Source: Silurus meridionalis (Eukaryota; Chordata; Actinopteri; Siluriformes; Siluridae). Taken from it: a DNA stretch of 64,000 bases. Shown piece after piece: positions 49,141-63,627 of the stretch; position 1 is the first letter of the stretch; every line of letters begins with the position of its first letter. Where the stretch lies: NCBI RefSeq assembly GCF_014805685.1, contig NC_060886.1:26381652-26445651 (forward strand), in the 5' to 3' direction. Both the position numbers and the translations under genes were made by a program. The notes under the pieces were generated by a model. That model worked only from the letters and a program-made list of their open reading frames with translations, made no database searches and was not told the origin of the DNA.

Positions 49141-50189
49141 GGTTCTGAGAACCAAGAAAAAGAAGGCAGATAAATAAAGTATTAAACTATATAAAATATA
49201 AGAATATATAAAGATATATATGAGAAAAAAGGTGTATATACAAAATATGCTATGGCAGTAAACCGTAAATCAGTAAACAATTTAGGGTGGTTTATGTACT
49301 TGTCCTTAAAGCGTCTGTGTGCGGTATGGTGCGGTATATAAAGTGCACTGTGCTGTGCGAGTCCAGAGCTAAATTTATTTATTTTTTTGTCATTTTCATC
49401 AAATGTCATCTGATTACAGATTCTTTGGGTTTACCCTATAATCACAGTTACAATTATGTTTTGCCTATCCAATAATGCATCACACTGGTGCTACAACATG
49501 TTGGAATATTCAGGCTATAATCAAACCTGTGTTGTTGGATAGCACAGAAACACATAGATGTAGGGCGAGGCTGTGAAAGTACACTGAACAAAAATATCCT
49601 GCAGTTCCTGCAATCAGAATGCCAATTTCACATTCCCACAAAACTTGCATCATCTGTGGCATTGTGCTGTGTGATAAAACTGCACATTTTAGAGTGGCCT
49701 TTTATTGTGGCCAGCCTGAGGCACGCCTGTGCAATAATCACGCTGTCTAATCAGCATCTTGATCTGCCACACCTGTGAGGTGGATGATTCTCTCAGCAAA
49801 GAAGAAGTGCTCAGTAACACAGATTTACACAGATTGGGGGGGAGGGTGTTTTGTTTTTGAGAAATAGGCCTTCTGTGTACATAGAAAAAGTCTTAGATCT
49901 TTGAGTTTAGCTCATGAAAAATGGGGCAAAAACAAAAGTGTTGCGTTTATAATTTTGTTCAGTATACATAGCTATGTTGAACACCTTGAACAAGCCAAAC
50001 CCACTATGAGCAAGTACAAGACAAATCTGCATTCAGAACCAGTGGCTGCTGGCAATAGCAAGTTCCCCATAGAGCACCTGCATTGTTCTGGAGGCCACTC
50101 TGTGCAGCTTGGGATGGTTTCTCATCAACGCCTTGGGTGGTTCCATGAAATTCTGGAGTAAGAACGGGCGCTTTGAGGATGGATTGGAC

Positions 50190-50520
50190 TGTAGTTAATG
50201 TCAACAGTCTGCTACACTGACTCAGGACTTCTTCTCGCTTCTGATCATCATCACTGTACCCCGCAACATCGTATATCTGCTACATTCGGTGCAACCCAGA
50301 TGAAGATGGGTTCCCTCTTGAGTCTGGTTCCTCTCAAGGTTTCTTCCTTATGCCATCTCGGGGAGTTTTTCCTTGCCACAGTCGCCACCAGTTCGCTTAT
50401 CAGGGACAAACTTACTTATAAAGAACATATTCACTTTTACTCACCACATTATCTGTGTAAAGCCATTTTGTTCATTGTTAAAAGCGCTATACAAATAAAA
50501 CTCAATTGAATTGAATTGAA
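50190..50520 (-). repeat. SINE-like repeat, full length
   Basis: Starts with GTCAACAGTCTGCTACACTG, contains GGGTTCCCTCTTGAGTCTGG and TGCCATCTCGGGGAGTTTTT, and ends with GCGCTATACAAATAAAACTC and a (TTGAA) run. It mirrors 19128-19440 and includes the parts that copy lacks. Confidence 0.9.
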
Positions 50521-51560
50521 TTCTGCAGAGACTACACCTCCCATATGTGAATGTGCTGATCAAGCAGGACCACTTCAGTACCACTCTTGATGTGGAAGTA
50601 CATTAACACAAGTTCTTAGTGTTTTATGTTTTTATCAGTGTTTATCTCAGAGTTTGAGCCCAAACTTTGTGGAAGATTTTTTCCTCATATTCTCCATAAT
50701 GCCTCTCATAATTTTTCCTTAATTCTGCCTAATTTCTTTTTAATATTTGTTTTTTTTTTCTTTTTAACATCACAGCCCTGGCTTTTGATTCAACTTTTCT
50801 TGGATTAATTCTTTAGTAACTTTTCTTGGATTCTTGGATAAATTCTTAGTTTAACTTAATTTAGTTCCAAGCACTAATCTGTGTGGAGTCTGTGTATATT
50901 TACTATATTTTTTTACAAAGAAGGTGGGCAATGTGGAGTTCCTGCTACCAAACACAAAACATTAGCACTGTATTTGGCTTTCTAAAAGTGATCTGTACAT
51001 CTGTTCTATACCATGTCTTACCCTCTATGACAAGATGGACTAGTGTGGAAGGACTTATTTCACAGGTGTGGGTTTAAGTGAGAGAGTCTGTGTGTTTATG
51101 AATATACTTAATATGTTATGTGTTTACTGATTCAAAATCTAATTAGAAGGTTTCTCTGGTAGATAGAGGATAGAAATTCAGTATGTAGATTCTGATAAAA
51201 GAGAAACTCCTCACTCCAAGAGCATAAGGTCTCATAAAACCTCACACTGTTCACTCTTTAAAACTCAATCATTTTCATTCAGCTGTATCTGTTATGCCCT
51301 TTATTACAATCCAACTACTCAAGGAGGGTAAGGAGCTGCTGCTGCTATCAGCCGTATGTAAACGTTTAACTTGCCAACAAAACAGGATAGCTGATATGCC
51401 CTAAACTTTCAAAAAATTGGGCTTACTCCCTTGTTCATGGTGTTCCTGTCTTGATGCAAGCAGGCTCTTAATTAAGCTCAGAAATCCATCTAACATAAAC
51501 ACTGTTGCTGCTGCTGCCACATGTCATTGTCTTACCTCTATTGCTGTCTCAATTATTATA
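50521..51560. other. Intergenic sequence, no gene seen
   Basis: Includes one inverted copy of core B at 51318-51345 (CAAGGAGGGTAAGGAGCTGC). Otherwise nothing recognisable. Confidence 0.4.
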
Positions 51561-51561
51561 T

Positions 51562-53704
51562 ACAGTGAGGGAAATAATTACAGTGGAACCCGGTTATGTC
51601 GATGTCCTAGGGGGTCGCCAAAAAGCATCGAGATAACCAATGATCGAGATAAACGAAAATCAAAATGGCGGCAGTATATTAACGTGCTTGAAATTTCTTT
51701 ATGTACATGATGTGCGTTAATAAATGAGAATGTGCATGCACGTGTTTTTGAAGGGTTTTTTTACACAACAGCGTTGCTGCGATTTGTTTGATGAAGTCAT
51801 GCTATAAAAATGTACATACAGTACATGTTTATCTGTCAGGAATCCACCTGCCACGCCCCCTTCGGCGTGTTGGTATATGTTGGTTCACGGCGGTCGTTGT
51901 TATCGCTCATGTGTATCCTGGTACGTGCCTTCCCACGGCACTCTCTCAACGGCTGCTCTTTTCTTCCCAAAGCGCACCGCGGATTCCCCCCGATCCTGTC
52001 GGTGTTCATTCTATGATTTTGGATGGTCATCACACGTTCCGCGCCGCAAAGCGCGGCTTTCGCCTCCCGTTCATCGCATAACATTTAACAACAAAATGCA
52101 TATGTGCAGTAACTAACAGCAGAGATTCACCAGTATACAATACAACACCTGTAGCAGCTGTAAGACTTTTTTTTTCACCACTTTCGCGAGTTCTTCTGCG
52201 GCTGCACCGAGATAACCGGCGTTAAATTGCAAATTTTCCCCCCTTGTGCTCGAGATATCAGGGTTCAGCGACATAAAAAAAGTCGACATAACTGATAAAA
52301 AATGCTTACAAAAGCGAGAATTTGGTGGTTCCACTTCAAAAACGTCGACTTATTAGGGTTGTCGAGATAACCGAGGGCGAGATAACCGGGTTCCACTGTA
52401 ATTGATCACCTGCTGGTTTTGTAAATGTACCCTCTTTCAAAGAAATGAACAGTCTAGAATTTTTATGGTAGGTTTATTTGAACAGAAAGAGACAGAATAT
52501 CTTTCTGTCTCTTCAAAAAGAACTTCTAATATCAATTCATTATGTGTATAAAAGACACCAGTCACAGAATCTCCCTCTTCCATTCAAACCTCTCCACCAC
52601 CATGGGCAAGACCAAAGAGCTGTCAAAGGACATCAGGGACAAGATTGTAGATCTGCACAAGGCTGGAATGGGCTACAAGAAAATCAGCAAGACACCTGAT
52701 AAGTAAGAGATCACTGTTGGCACGATAATTTGAGAATGGAAGAAATACAAGATAAGTCAATCATCCTGGAGCTCCATGCAAAATCTTACCTCGTGGGGTG
52801 AGGATGATTCTGACAAAGGTGAGGGATCAGCCCAGAATGACATGGTCTCAAGGGAGCTGGGACAACAGTCGCATTAGGAACACACCAAGGTCCCTCTGCT
52901 CAGACCTGTCTGAAGTTTGCCAATAAATACCTGAGGGATTCAGAGAAGGCTTGGCAGACAGGTGATGTGGTCAGATGAGACCAAAATTGAGATCTTTGTC
53001 ATCATCTCGACTCGCCATTTTTGGAGCAGAGAAATGCTGAATATGACCCCAAGAACACCATCTCCAGTGTCACACATGGAGGAGGAAACATTCTTCTTTG
53101 GGGCTGTTTCTCTGCTAAGGGTACTGGAGGACTTTACCACTTTACCACATGAACAGGGTCATGCACTGTAGAATCTTGGGTGAGAACCTCCTGGCCTCAG
53201 CCGAAACACTGTAGATGGGTCGTGGATCGTCTTCCAGCATGACAATGATCAAAAACATGTGGCCAAGGCAACAATCTAATTATCTAATAGCCTTTGGAGG
53301 CCTTGTACATGTTCTTGGGGTCATATTCAGCATTTCTCTGCTCCAAACTTGTCCCTGATGTCCTTTGACAGCTCTTTGGTCTTTCCCATGGTGGTGGAGA
53401 GGTTTGAATGGAGAAGGTTGATTCTGTGACAGGTGTCTTTTATACACATAATGAGTTGATATTGATAAAGGGACAGCACTAATTTGGGTCTGTGGGAGTC
53501 CATTTTTTTGCCAAATTGGTACCATCAAATGCTTATTTCACTCAAGTGAAAACAAAATATTTATTTTTTCTTTTTTTCTTTTTTTATAATTCTGTCTCTC
53601 TCTGTTAAAACAAATCTACCCTCAAAATTCTAGACTGTTTATTTCTTTGCAGGGGTACACTACCAAAATCAGCAGGGGATCAAATAATTATTTCCCACAC
53701 TATA
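51562..53704 (+). mobile_element. Tc1-like element, palindromic composite, with a nested transposon
   Basis: The outer ends match: ACAGTGAGGGAAATAATTA on the left and, inverted, AGTGTGGGAAATAATTATTT on the right. From 52611 the plus strand reads [20 protein letters not shown], the N-terminal DNA-binding region of a teleost Tc1 transposase. Further on come RWSDETK-like (53000) and HDND (53240) fragments. From 53280 rightward the same 5' region recurs in inverted orientation ([10 protein letters not shown] frame = the same codons out of frame). It is interrupted at 51581-52398 by another transposon. Non-functional. Confidence 0.82.
51581..52398. mobile_element. Nested pogo/Tigger-like non-autonomous transposon, 818 bp
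   Basis: The left end CAGTGGAACCCGGTTATGTC and right end (inverted) CAGTGGAACCCGGTTATCTC differ at one base. TA dinucleotides flank both ends (51579-51580, 52399-52400), as expected for a TA-targeting element. Internal copies of TCGAGATAA occur at both ends. The middle (51835-52085) is much more GC- and CpG-rich. No transposase recognised. Confidence 0.85.
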
Positions 53705-53705
53705 C

Positions 53706-55597
53706 CTCTTCTGTGACACAAACACTCTACTACTTTATGTGTGCTGTATGTAAGTTCCACCACACACAGATTATAAGATGAAGCATTACATTGCTGAGCC
53801 TACGCTATTGCTGCCATTCCAATTTATTCTCACCTGGTTTCTCACAGACGTTGAGGAGCTGCTGCTGCTATTACAATATACATATACATACTATACATAT
53901 TTATATGTATTATACATATGTACTTTTGTAGCCCTGCCCTACATCTATTACAAATGACAAAAAAGAATCAAAAGTCAAGTGGAGATATAAAATGAATCAA
54001 AATAAAAGCAAATGGATAATGTGGAAGTGTATTTTATATCAATTTATATCAAGTGCAGATAAACATGTAATATGTACAGCATGTGATCTATAAATATATA
54101 TATAAAATCACAACTTAAACACATTGTATCCGTTTTAAATGTACCTTAAATTAATTAACCAACACTGTAAAATAATAATTTTCTTTGATAAAGTTTTTCT
54201 TATTTCTTTAAAAAGTAAATTTTTGTAGAATTAAATAAGAGTAAGAGTTTTTGAGTAAGTTTTGAGTAAGATTAAAATTGTATTATAAATAACTCATACA
54301 CACACTGACTAAATCACCCAAGACTTTTAGTAATTTATTCAGTAATTTACATTACAGTAACACACTGACCCACTATTTGAAATAATGAACATTTTTGCCT
54401 GCTCTATACAGTAAAATGAAGGTATAATGTAATTTTTATCCAGCATCTGCGATTGCTATTTTTGATTACAAACTTTTACTTTTTCTTTAGTCGTTTTAAA
54501 CTCCATCTGAATAATCTTTAAATGGCACTGACGCAAATTAGCAAAATAAGCCTCTGTTCATTTCAGTAATACTTTTGTAATCAAAAATACATTATGACAA
54601 ACAAGATCATGAAAATGTTGAGTCGTGTTGTCAGTATGATGGTGTACAGTTTCAGTATTTCTTGATATAAACTATGGTTTGGATCACAGTGAGTGAAAAT
54701 GCACAAAATTTAAAATTTATTAATTTGAAATACATTAATCAAATTAATGTAAAAATGTATTAATTTGATTGCATATTTGATTTATATTGATTGCAAGTGA
54801 CAAAGACACTTTACACTTTTACTGTACTGTACAAGTGTTTGTTTGTTTCTTAGTTGTTCATCCATTTTAAGACTTTATAATTCTTTGTTTTACTCTGTCT
54901 GTATTCACTCTCTAATTGAAGGTTTACAAGATTCACCTTTGACCTGTTTTAGAAAACTAGTTGTTTATTGGTTGATCTGATGTCGTTCACTCGCCTTCAT
55001 TAGTGACATTCAATATTCATCTGCACAATTCATCAATTGAACACATTTACAAAAAAAAAATTTCGATGACAGATGATGAGAACTGGTTTAACCATTTTGC
55101 ATTCAATGACTTATACAATGAACTGATGCTGAGATGTTTTGGGCGTTAAAACTATCCAGGTGAAACCAGTATAATGTATTTTGATCAACATGAACATAAA
55201 CAACTGATAATGTAGGAAACAGCAGACACTTGTACACATTCGATTAAATGATGAGGAGGTTAAACAAGTCAATATGAAAATTTCATTTTTTATTCTAAGA
55301 AACGCTCCAAAGCAACTTAGAAAAACTGTAACTGGTTCCATCTCAGGTGACTGACAGTTATATTTGTTCATATCTAATGGATAAAGAGCCTTAAGGAGTC
55401 ATACGGAACCCCAAACGCTGCCGTTGAGGCATGTGTAGGATATAAACAGCTAGGAGAAAAACAGTGGAGAACTTTGGCGGACAAAAGAGCCTGCATTTTA
55501 CTTACAATGACTGCAGGAGGAGTACACAGAGATATCTGCCACAGTGGGGACCATCTTGAGCAGCACTTGAAGGCTTCTGCAGGAATAATATTCACCG

Positions 55598-55598
<1 letters not shown>
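53706..55598. other. Intergenic sequence, no gene seen
   Basis: Contains an inverted core B copy at 53800-53945 (GAGGAGCTGCTGCTGCTATT; GTAGCCCTGCCCTACATCTA). 55380-55598 is less AT-rich and has frames on both strands with no family resemblance. Confidence 0.4.

Positions 55599-55599
<1 letters not shown>

Positions 55600-55654
<55 letters not shown>
55600..55654. repeat. (AC)n microsatellite
   Basis: About 27 AC units. Confidence 0.95.
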
Positions 55655-55656
<2 letters not shown>

Positions 55657-55912
55657 TAATGAGTTATTTTTCAAAAGTATGAGTCAACCCCCACGATGAT
55701 TTTATTATTTTTGTATAGTCAGTTATGCAAGCAAATGACACATTTAAACATAAATAAAACCACTAAATTAATAACAAAAATCACATGGGCAGCCTATCAT
55801 TTTGCATCTTTCAGACAAGCAGGCAGACTTAAACTGGACTGAAGCAAAACTGTAAAACCTAAATCCATTTAGTGCATTTAATTACCATATTACATTAAAA
55901 TGTAAATAAAAA

Positions 55913-57222
55913 TCTTCTTCTTCTTCTTTCGGCTTCTTCCATTAGGAGTCGCCACAGCGGATCGTCTGTCTCCATACCCCCTGTCCTGTACATCTGCCTC
56001 TTTCACACCAACTACCTGCATGTCTTTCCAAAAACACATCCATAAACCTCCTCTTTGGCCTTCCTCTTTAACTCTTTCCTGGTGTCTCCTTCCTCAGCAT
56101 TCTCCTACCAATATACCGCATGTCCCTCCTCTGCACATGTCCAAACCATCTCAGTCTCACCTCTCTGACACAAAAGACTTCCTCATACAATACCACAACT
56201 CCTTTCTCAGCACTCTGCCGTACGCTTTCTCTAAATCCACAAACACACAATGCAGCTCCTTCTGACTTTCTCTATACTTCTCCATTAACATTCTCAAAGC
56301 AAATAATGCATCTGTGGTGCTCTTTCTCACAGTATGGTTTCAGTATGACATGGAACCATACTGTTGCTCACAGATGGTCACCTCTTCTCTCAGCCTTGCC
56401 TCCACTACTCTTTCCCATAATTTCATGGTGTGACTGATCAACTTTATTCTGCTGTAGTTACAGCAGGTCTGCACATCTCCCTTATTCTCCATTCCTCAGG
56501 CATCTTCACACCTTCCAAAATCTTGTTGAACAACCTGGTTAAAAATTCCACTGCCATCTCTCCTAAACATCTCCACGCTTCTACTGATATGTTATCAGGT
56601 CCTACCCACTTCCAACTCTTCTTCCTCTAAATCGCTGCTCTCACTTCCTCCGTACTAATCCTATCCACTTCCTGCTTCACCATCACCACACCATCCAACC
56701 TTTTCTCTCTGTCATTTTCCTCATTCATCAGCTGTACAAAATACTCCCTCCATCTTCTCAACACACTCTCCTCACTAGTCAACACATTTCCATCTCCATC
56801 CTTTATTGCTCTAACTTTCAGCACATCCTTCCAGCTCGGTCCCTCTGTCTGGCCAATCGCTACAAATCCCTTTCTCCTTAGTGTCCATCTTCTCATACAG
56901 CTCCTCATATGCCTTTTCCTTGGCTTTCGCCAACCCTAACCTCCACGCTCCTACACTTCTCCTTTTCCTGCTGTCTCTTTAGACGTCTTCCTTCTCTCCT
57001 TCTCCTCCTTCGGCCAACAGTAAACCAATTTCCACCGGTTCCCTGTTGGCTAACGATACCTGTGGTGGTCGTTGGTAACCTGGGCCTCGACCGATCTGGT
57101 ATGAATTTCTGATTTGTGATCCGCATATTTGATTTGACACGTTTGACAACCCTCCCCATTTATCTGTGCTTGGGACCGGCACTAAGAGTGCACAGGCTTG
57201 TGCAACCCTAATGGCTGGGTTG
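55913..57222 (-). mobile_element. RTE-clade LINE, both ends present, internally deleted, with target-site duplication
   Basis: The 14-bp direct repeat AATGTAAATAAAAA flanks it (55899-55912 and 57223-57236). The 3' end on the left has a short (CTT) tail and CGGCTTCTTCCATTAGGAGT. The 5' end on the right has CCTAATGGCTGGGTTG. The minus-strand frame runs from the 5' domain (ITNQKFIPDRSRPRLPTTTT, then VRAIKDGDGNVLTSEESVLR) to the early reverse transcriptase. It then jumps near 56165 from the AYGRVLRKELWYCMR region straight to VREVRLRWFGHVQRRDMRYI. The catalytic FADD part is thus deleted. Confidence 0.9.
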
Positions 57223-57236
57223 AATGTAAATAAAAA

Positions 57237-58160
57237 AATATAAATAAAAAAATCATAAATAATTTTTTTTTTTTTTATTACTTTCAAATAAAAAAAATCT
57301 TATCAGGGCACAGATCAGAGTGACCCTCTGGTTAGGTAAGCTAAGACAATATCTTTTACAAAATGATTTAAGTCTATTCATCGCTTTAACAAGAGTCACT
57401 AAACATATGTTTCACCATGGGGTGCATCTTAAAATAAGACTTGAACTCTTAATAAGTCTTTGTAAAGACAAAACTACTTAGTAAATGAATAAAAAAAGTT
57501 TTTTCTCTAAATATGATTACCATTGTTTTTTTTAAATATTCTTTACTCATGTGAATGTTGGTCCTGCAGCCCCTTTATTAAAGCCTCCAAACACTCTTTA
57601 GTCTATTCTGAGAGCTGAATAACAGTGCTACTTCAGCACCCCAGCCAACTGTTGGCTCAGTGTTGGCAAACGCAGGCAAGAACACAGACCCTAACCTGCT
57701 TATTTTGCATTTTGGAGGCCAAATAGCATAAAGCAGTAAACTAGATACTGCCATTTTGATAACAATGTCCAGATCATTTGCAGGTTTCTGTTATTACAGG
57801 ATTTAAAAAACCAGTAAGGTAAAAAATGGTAGAGGAGATATAGTGCGGTCTATAAGTTTCTGATTGGTGTGGTTGCTTAATGGTTTGTTAGTGGGCTTCT
57901 TAAAGTAACCTTAGTTCTGTATGTTAATTTAACTCTCAGTCGAGTTAAACATGCTCTTAAGTTAAACATGCTCCTGAGGTTCCAGTGACCACTGTTCCTT
58001 CCCCTCTTTCCTCCTCAGACCTCCAAAATCATCAAAATTAAAAGAAATTAACTTATATCTGTCTGTGTGTGATGAATGTATATAATATAAAAGTTTCACT
58101 TTTTGTATTGAATTACTGAAACAGTAATACATATAAATATAACAGTAAATAAATATAAAG
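57237..58160. other. Intergenic sequence, no gene seen
   Basis: AT-rich. 57540-57760 is less AT-rich but without a supported frame. Confidence 0.4.
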
Positions 58161-58179
58161 GCTATAGCAGTGCAGAGAG

Positions 58180-58440
58180 TAGACATTGTTGAAAAGTACA
58201 AGAAAATGGTGAATAAGGCACCACAAAAAGTTGTGCATCCAGTTACTTTTGGTGTACAACTAACACAGCATTTCATTAAAAGAACAAAACTAACAGTCAA
58301 ACATGGTGGTGGTAGTGTGATGGTCTGGGGCAGGTTCAGGACCTGGACGACTTGCATAATTGATAAAAACCATGATTTCTGCGCTTTAGCAGAAAATCCT
58401 GAAGTAGAATGTACGGCCATCAGTTCATGACCTCAAGCTC
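58180..58440 (+). mobile_element. Tc1-like transposase relic
   Basis: One frame gives KRTKLTVKHGGGSVMVWG followed by a decayed continuation. HGGGSVMVWG is the hallmark stretch between the catalytic residues of teleost Tc1 transposases. Confidence 0.75.
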
Positions 58441-59033
58441 AAGCGTACTTGGTTTATCTCGTTGTATAATCATAAGGCTATTTGAAATGTCTAGGTATCT
58501 TTGCTCTATTTACCTTGTTTCCCACATGCCTAGATAATTGCAATGTAAAAAATGCACATGAATGCAAAATAATAGTTACTGTAAAGCAACATTTCTGTAC
58601 TATTTGCAAGTATTATTAAAATATAAGTAAGTAGGTTTAAGTAAAACTCCTATTCACAATAATCTTATGCACCTCAGTTTAGTTATTATATTTAAAAACC
58701 AAAACAAAAGTTGTGCTTCGGTATCAGAAAAAAAAAATGCTATGTACACAATGAAAATAATTTCTGCAGTTGCAATTTTGTTTTGCAATCACAATCCAAT
58801 TTTGTGTTAGTACTGTTACATACTGTAGATCTAGTCTGCCAACACCAAACATATCTACATCTCTATTCTCATAAATAACGTCTTACTGATATTATTTAAT
58901 AAGTGCATACGTATTTCTACATTCTGTGTTGTGTGTTTGTGCTAAGAAACCTTGTCACAAAATCCATACCTCTGCATAACCACAAACTTCATGTTCATTT
59001 TCCTGCTGCTTACTACCACTGCTTTATTTTTAT

Positions 59034-59088
<55 letters not shown>

Positions 59089-60050
59089 TTTTAATTTTCA
59101 GACTACATATAATATTGGGAACTAACACATTATGGTGTGTTGACTTTTTGATTTTTTTAATGGAATAGTCCATAAAAACTATTTGTTTGTTGTGCAGCAT
59201 CACATTCCTTGCATGTGTTATTGTTGTAAAACAAGCACTGCTCCTCCACAGTCCCCAGAAAGTGCCCCAAAACAAACTCATTTCTTAGTCGTTTCAGCCC
59301 CGGTTTGGGCAGTTAGCGATTTCAATAACGAGGCCCCATACCCGCTAATATTAGCTCATTACCTAAAGTGTGCTTTCTGTAATGTACTGATTATGCCGAT
59401 TATTTAATCTTTCCTGGTATCGCAAACGACCACAGCTGGTGTCTTCCGCATCATGCGAGAATTTCTTCTCCACACTGTCAAGAATCCTAACTCCTATCAT
59501 CGCTCCATGTTGCAAAAAAGAAATAGGAATATAAAGATCTTGGCCAATGATAAATCCATAACTAATACTTTGGACATGGGATTATTATTAGACAAGGATT
59601 TTTCCAAAGATAAACAGAAGACAGATAGAGAAATAGATGGATGGACAGAAAAAAAAGAAATTGGGATATAACTGATAAACAAAACAAATAAAGTTTCAGG
59701 TTGCTGGTTATAAAGTAATAACATGAGGGTAAAAATTTTTTTTTTTAATAAAAATGTGGCAAAAAAGCAAAGTGGTCACATAGTGCTCTGATACTGTCTT
59801 TGGTTAATTCATGAATTGAAAAAAAGAAAAATCTTTTTATAATGGTTCTATAATATAAGATCTATAAAAGTGGAGGAAAAACAATTTTTTTGTACTAAAG
59901 TTGATTTAGATTTTTAATTTTATTTGAGACCTAATCTGATCCAATAAAAACATGATTTATGGAGTTTAAAGTTAAAATACAGTTAATACAATACAGTTTT
60001 CGAAATTGGTTTTATTATCATTGTTCAGTTTTAGTTTGAATTAGATGTTT
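58441..60050. other. Intergenic sequence with a (GA)n tract, no gene seen
   Basis: (GA)n at 59035-59086. The stretch 59230-59470 has more G+C and CpG than its surroundings, without a recognised gene. Confidence 0.4.
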
Positions 60051-60059
60051 GTTGGACTA

Positions 60060-60470
60060 GGAACTGGATTAAGTGTTGGGGCCACTAACACTGATGGCCC
60101 ACCTATTATTTGCACCATCCCACTCTAATATAATTGGCTAGAACTGGCCCTGGGTTAGTTAGGACAAAGTGGTCCAAGAAAGGACAACCATTAAACTGGC
60201 AGGCAGGAGGCATTGGGAGCGAAGGCTAGCCCATTTGATTTGATCCCACAATAGAGCTTTTTTTTAACATTAATTGCTGAAAAGAGTAATGCTGACTTTG
60301 ATAGAAAGGTGTCCAAACACACATTGGATCACAGCTTGTTTCGTATGAAGGTGCGTTGCTGCAGACCACTCAGAGTGCACATGCTGGTTACTGTACACCA
60401 CCGAAAGCACATACAATGTGAACATAAACATTCAAATTGGAACATTTTTCATATTACTAAAGCATTCAAT
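60060..60470 (+). mobile_element. Tc1-like transposase relic upstream of FBXO47
   Basis: Contains GTGGTCCAAGAAAGGACAAC, GGGAGCGAAGGCTAGCCCAT, GATAGAAAGGTGTCCAAACA and CACCACCGAAAGCACATACA in the order of a common teleost Tc1 transposase (helix-turn-helix part). Ends missing. Confidence 0.75.
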
Positions 60471-60654
60471 TGTATTCTTTAAAAAAGTGTGATGTCCATT
60501 TTAACGGTACCAGGGTTTGAAAGGATATAGAGTTAGTACAAACTAAAATACAAGTAGTATTTTGTAGTAGTAAGCAGTAGGAAAATAAACATGAAGTTTG
60601 TGGTTATTCAGAGTCTCTATAGAAGCGCTTCAGGAGTGACTCTTCTGTTACTCC

Positions 60655-61000
60655 TGTAATAGTGCGAGAACGTGAGCGCGAGGCGCGTTTGCGCGCGCAC
60701 GTGAGCAGCAGTACTGCATTAATCAGTAACTCGGCTTATTTCACTTTGAGAGATTTTAAATATCTTTTGTTGCTAACACGCTAAAGTTAACACACAGCAA
60801 TACAACAGACCAGTAGGCGGGTTTTTCTCTCATTATTACATTGTCCTGCTGTTAGTTTATTTATTCATTCAAAATACTATAGCGAGAGACTTTGGTGCGA
60901 CAACAGTGAGCAGCATCTTTCAGATCTACTGTAACTAGCTAGCTAGCATATCTCGAGGACGAATGTTCAGCATGTTGGTTAGCTAAAGGCTACAAATGCG
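60655..61000 (+). promoter_or_regulatory. fbxo47: CpG-rich probable promoter of FBXO47
   Basis: 60660-60705 is the densest CpG cluster I noticed in the window (GAGCGCGAGGCGCGTTTGCG) and holds the E-box CACGTG. It lies ~340 bases upstream of the first in-frame ATG. The start site is inferred from composition and position only. Confidence 0.5.
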
Positions 61001-61047
61001 ACCAAGTGATACTTTTTTATTCTTGTTCATTACAATCAGGTTGGATT

Positions 61048-62928
<1,881 letters not shown>

Positions 62929-63627
62929 GTAGGTTCAATTATGGTCTTAGTGGGACATTTCTTTAAAAATGTGTCGAGAATTTTAGCAAAACAATCAATC
63001 TCTAGAAAGGTAAATCAGTGTAACATTTGTCAAACAGCATTTTTCAATCAGTTGTAAATGTGTGGAGTTCAGCTATGTTCTTATAGCTAGTCTTGCTGGA
63101 GTCCTTACTTGCAACCTGATCACACTGTCTAATGTCCTTTATTTTATTAGACAGGCTCTCTAATAATGCATGCTGCAGTAAAGCATCTCAAGGGTGAAAA
63201 CAAAGAATTTAGTGATGCCCATGGGTTCCAGTTAGTCATTAACTGCATTAACAGCAAAGCATCTGCACCCAAGTTCTAAACACTTAATATCCATTATATT
63301 TATAACTATATTAATTTGCCCAGTTTAAAACCTGAAAATAAAGAAATTATTATAAAAATTGCTATAATGCAATCATTTTGTTAAACCCCCTTAGATTAGT
63401 CTCCAATTCATTCACATGTTCTTCAGCACACATAATTGTATAGTAAATACATTTTAGTGTTAAAGAGAAGCAAGATTAAGAAAATGTCTAAATACTTATG
63501 GACCTGACAGGCACTTTATTCTTTTTGTTTTTCCACATTATTCTGTGTAAACTGTAGAGGGTGTTGATGATCAGAAGTCTTTGAAAAATCTAAACCAGTC
63601 AATAAATGTTTTGTATGTATATTTGTA

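Noticed and set aside
51788..52116. Several overlapping frames in the GC-rich core
   Set aside because: All frames are open because of composition; none resembles a transposase or known protein.
55374..55659. Frames on both strands next to an (AC)n tract
   Set aside because: No splice sites or homology recognised; part of the length is translated dinucleotide repeat.
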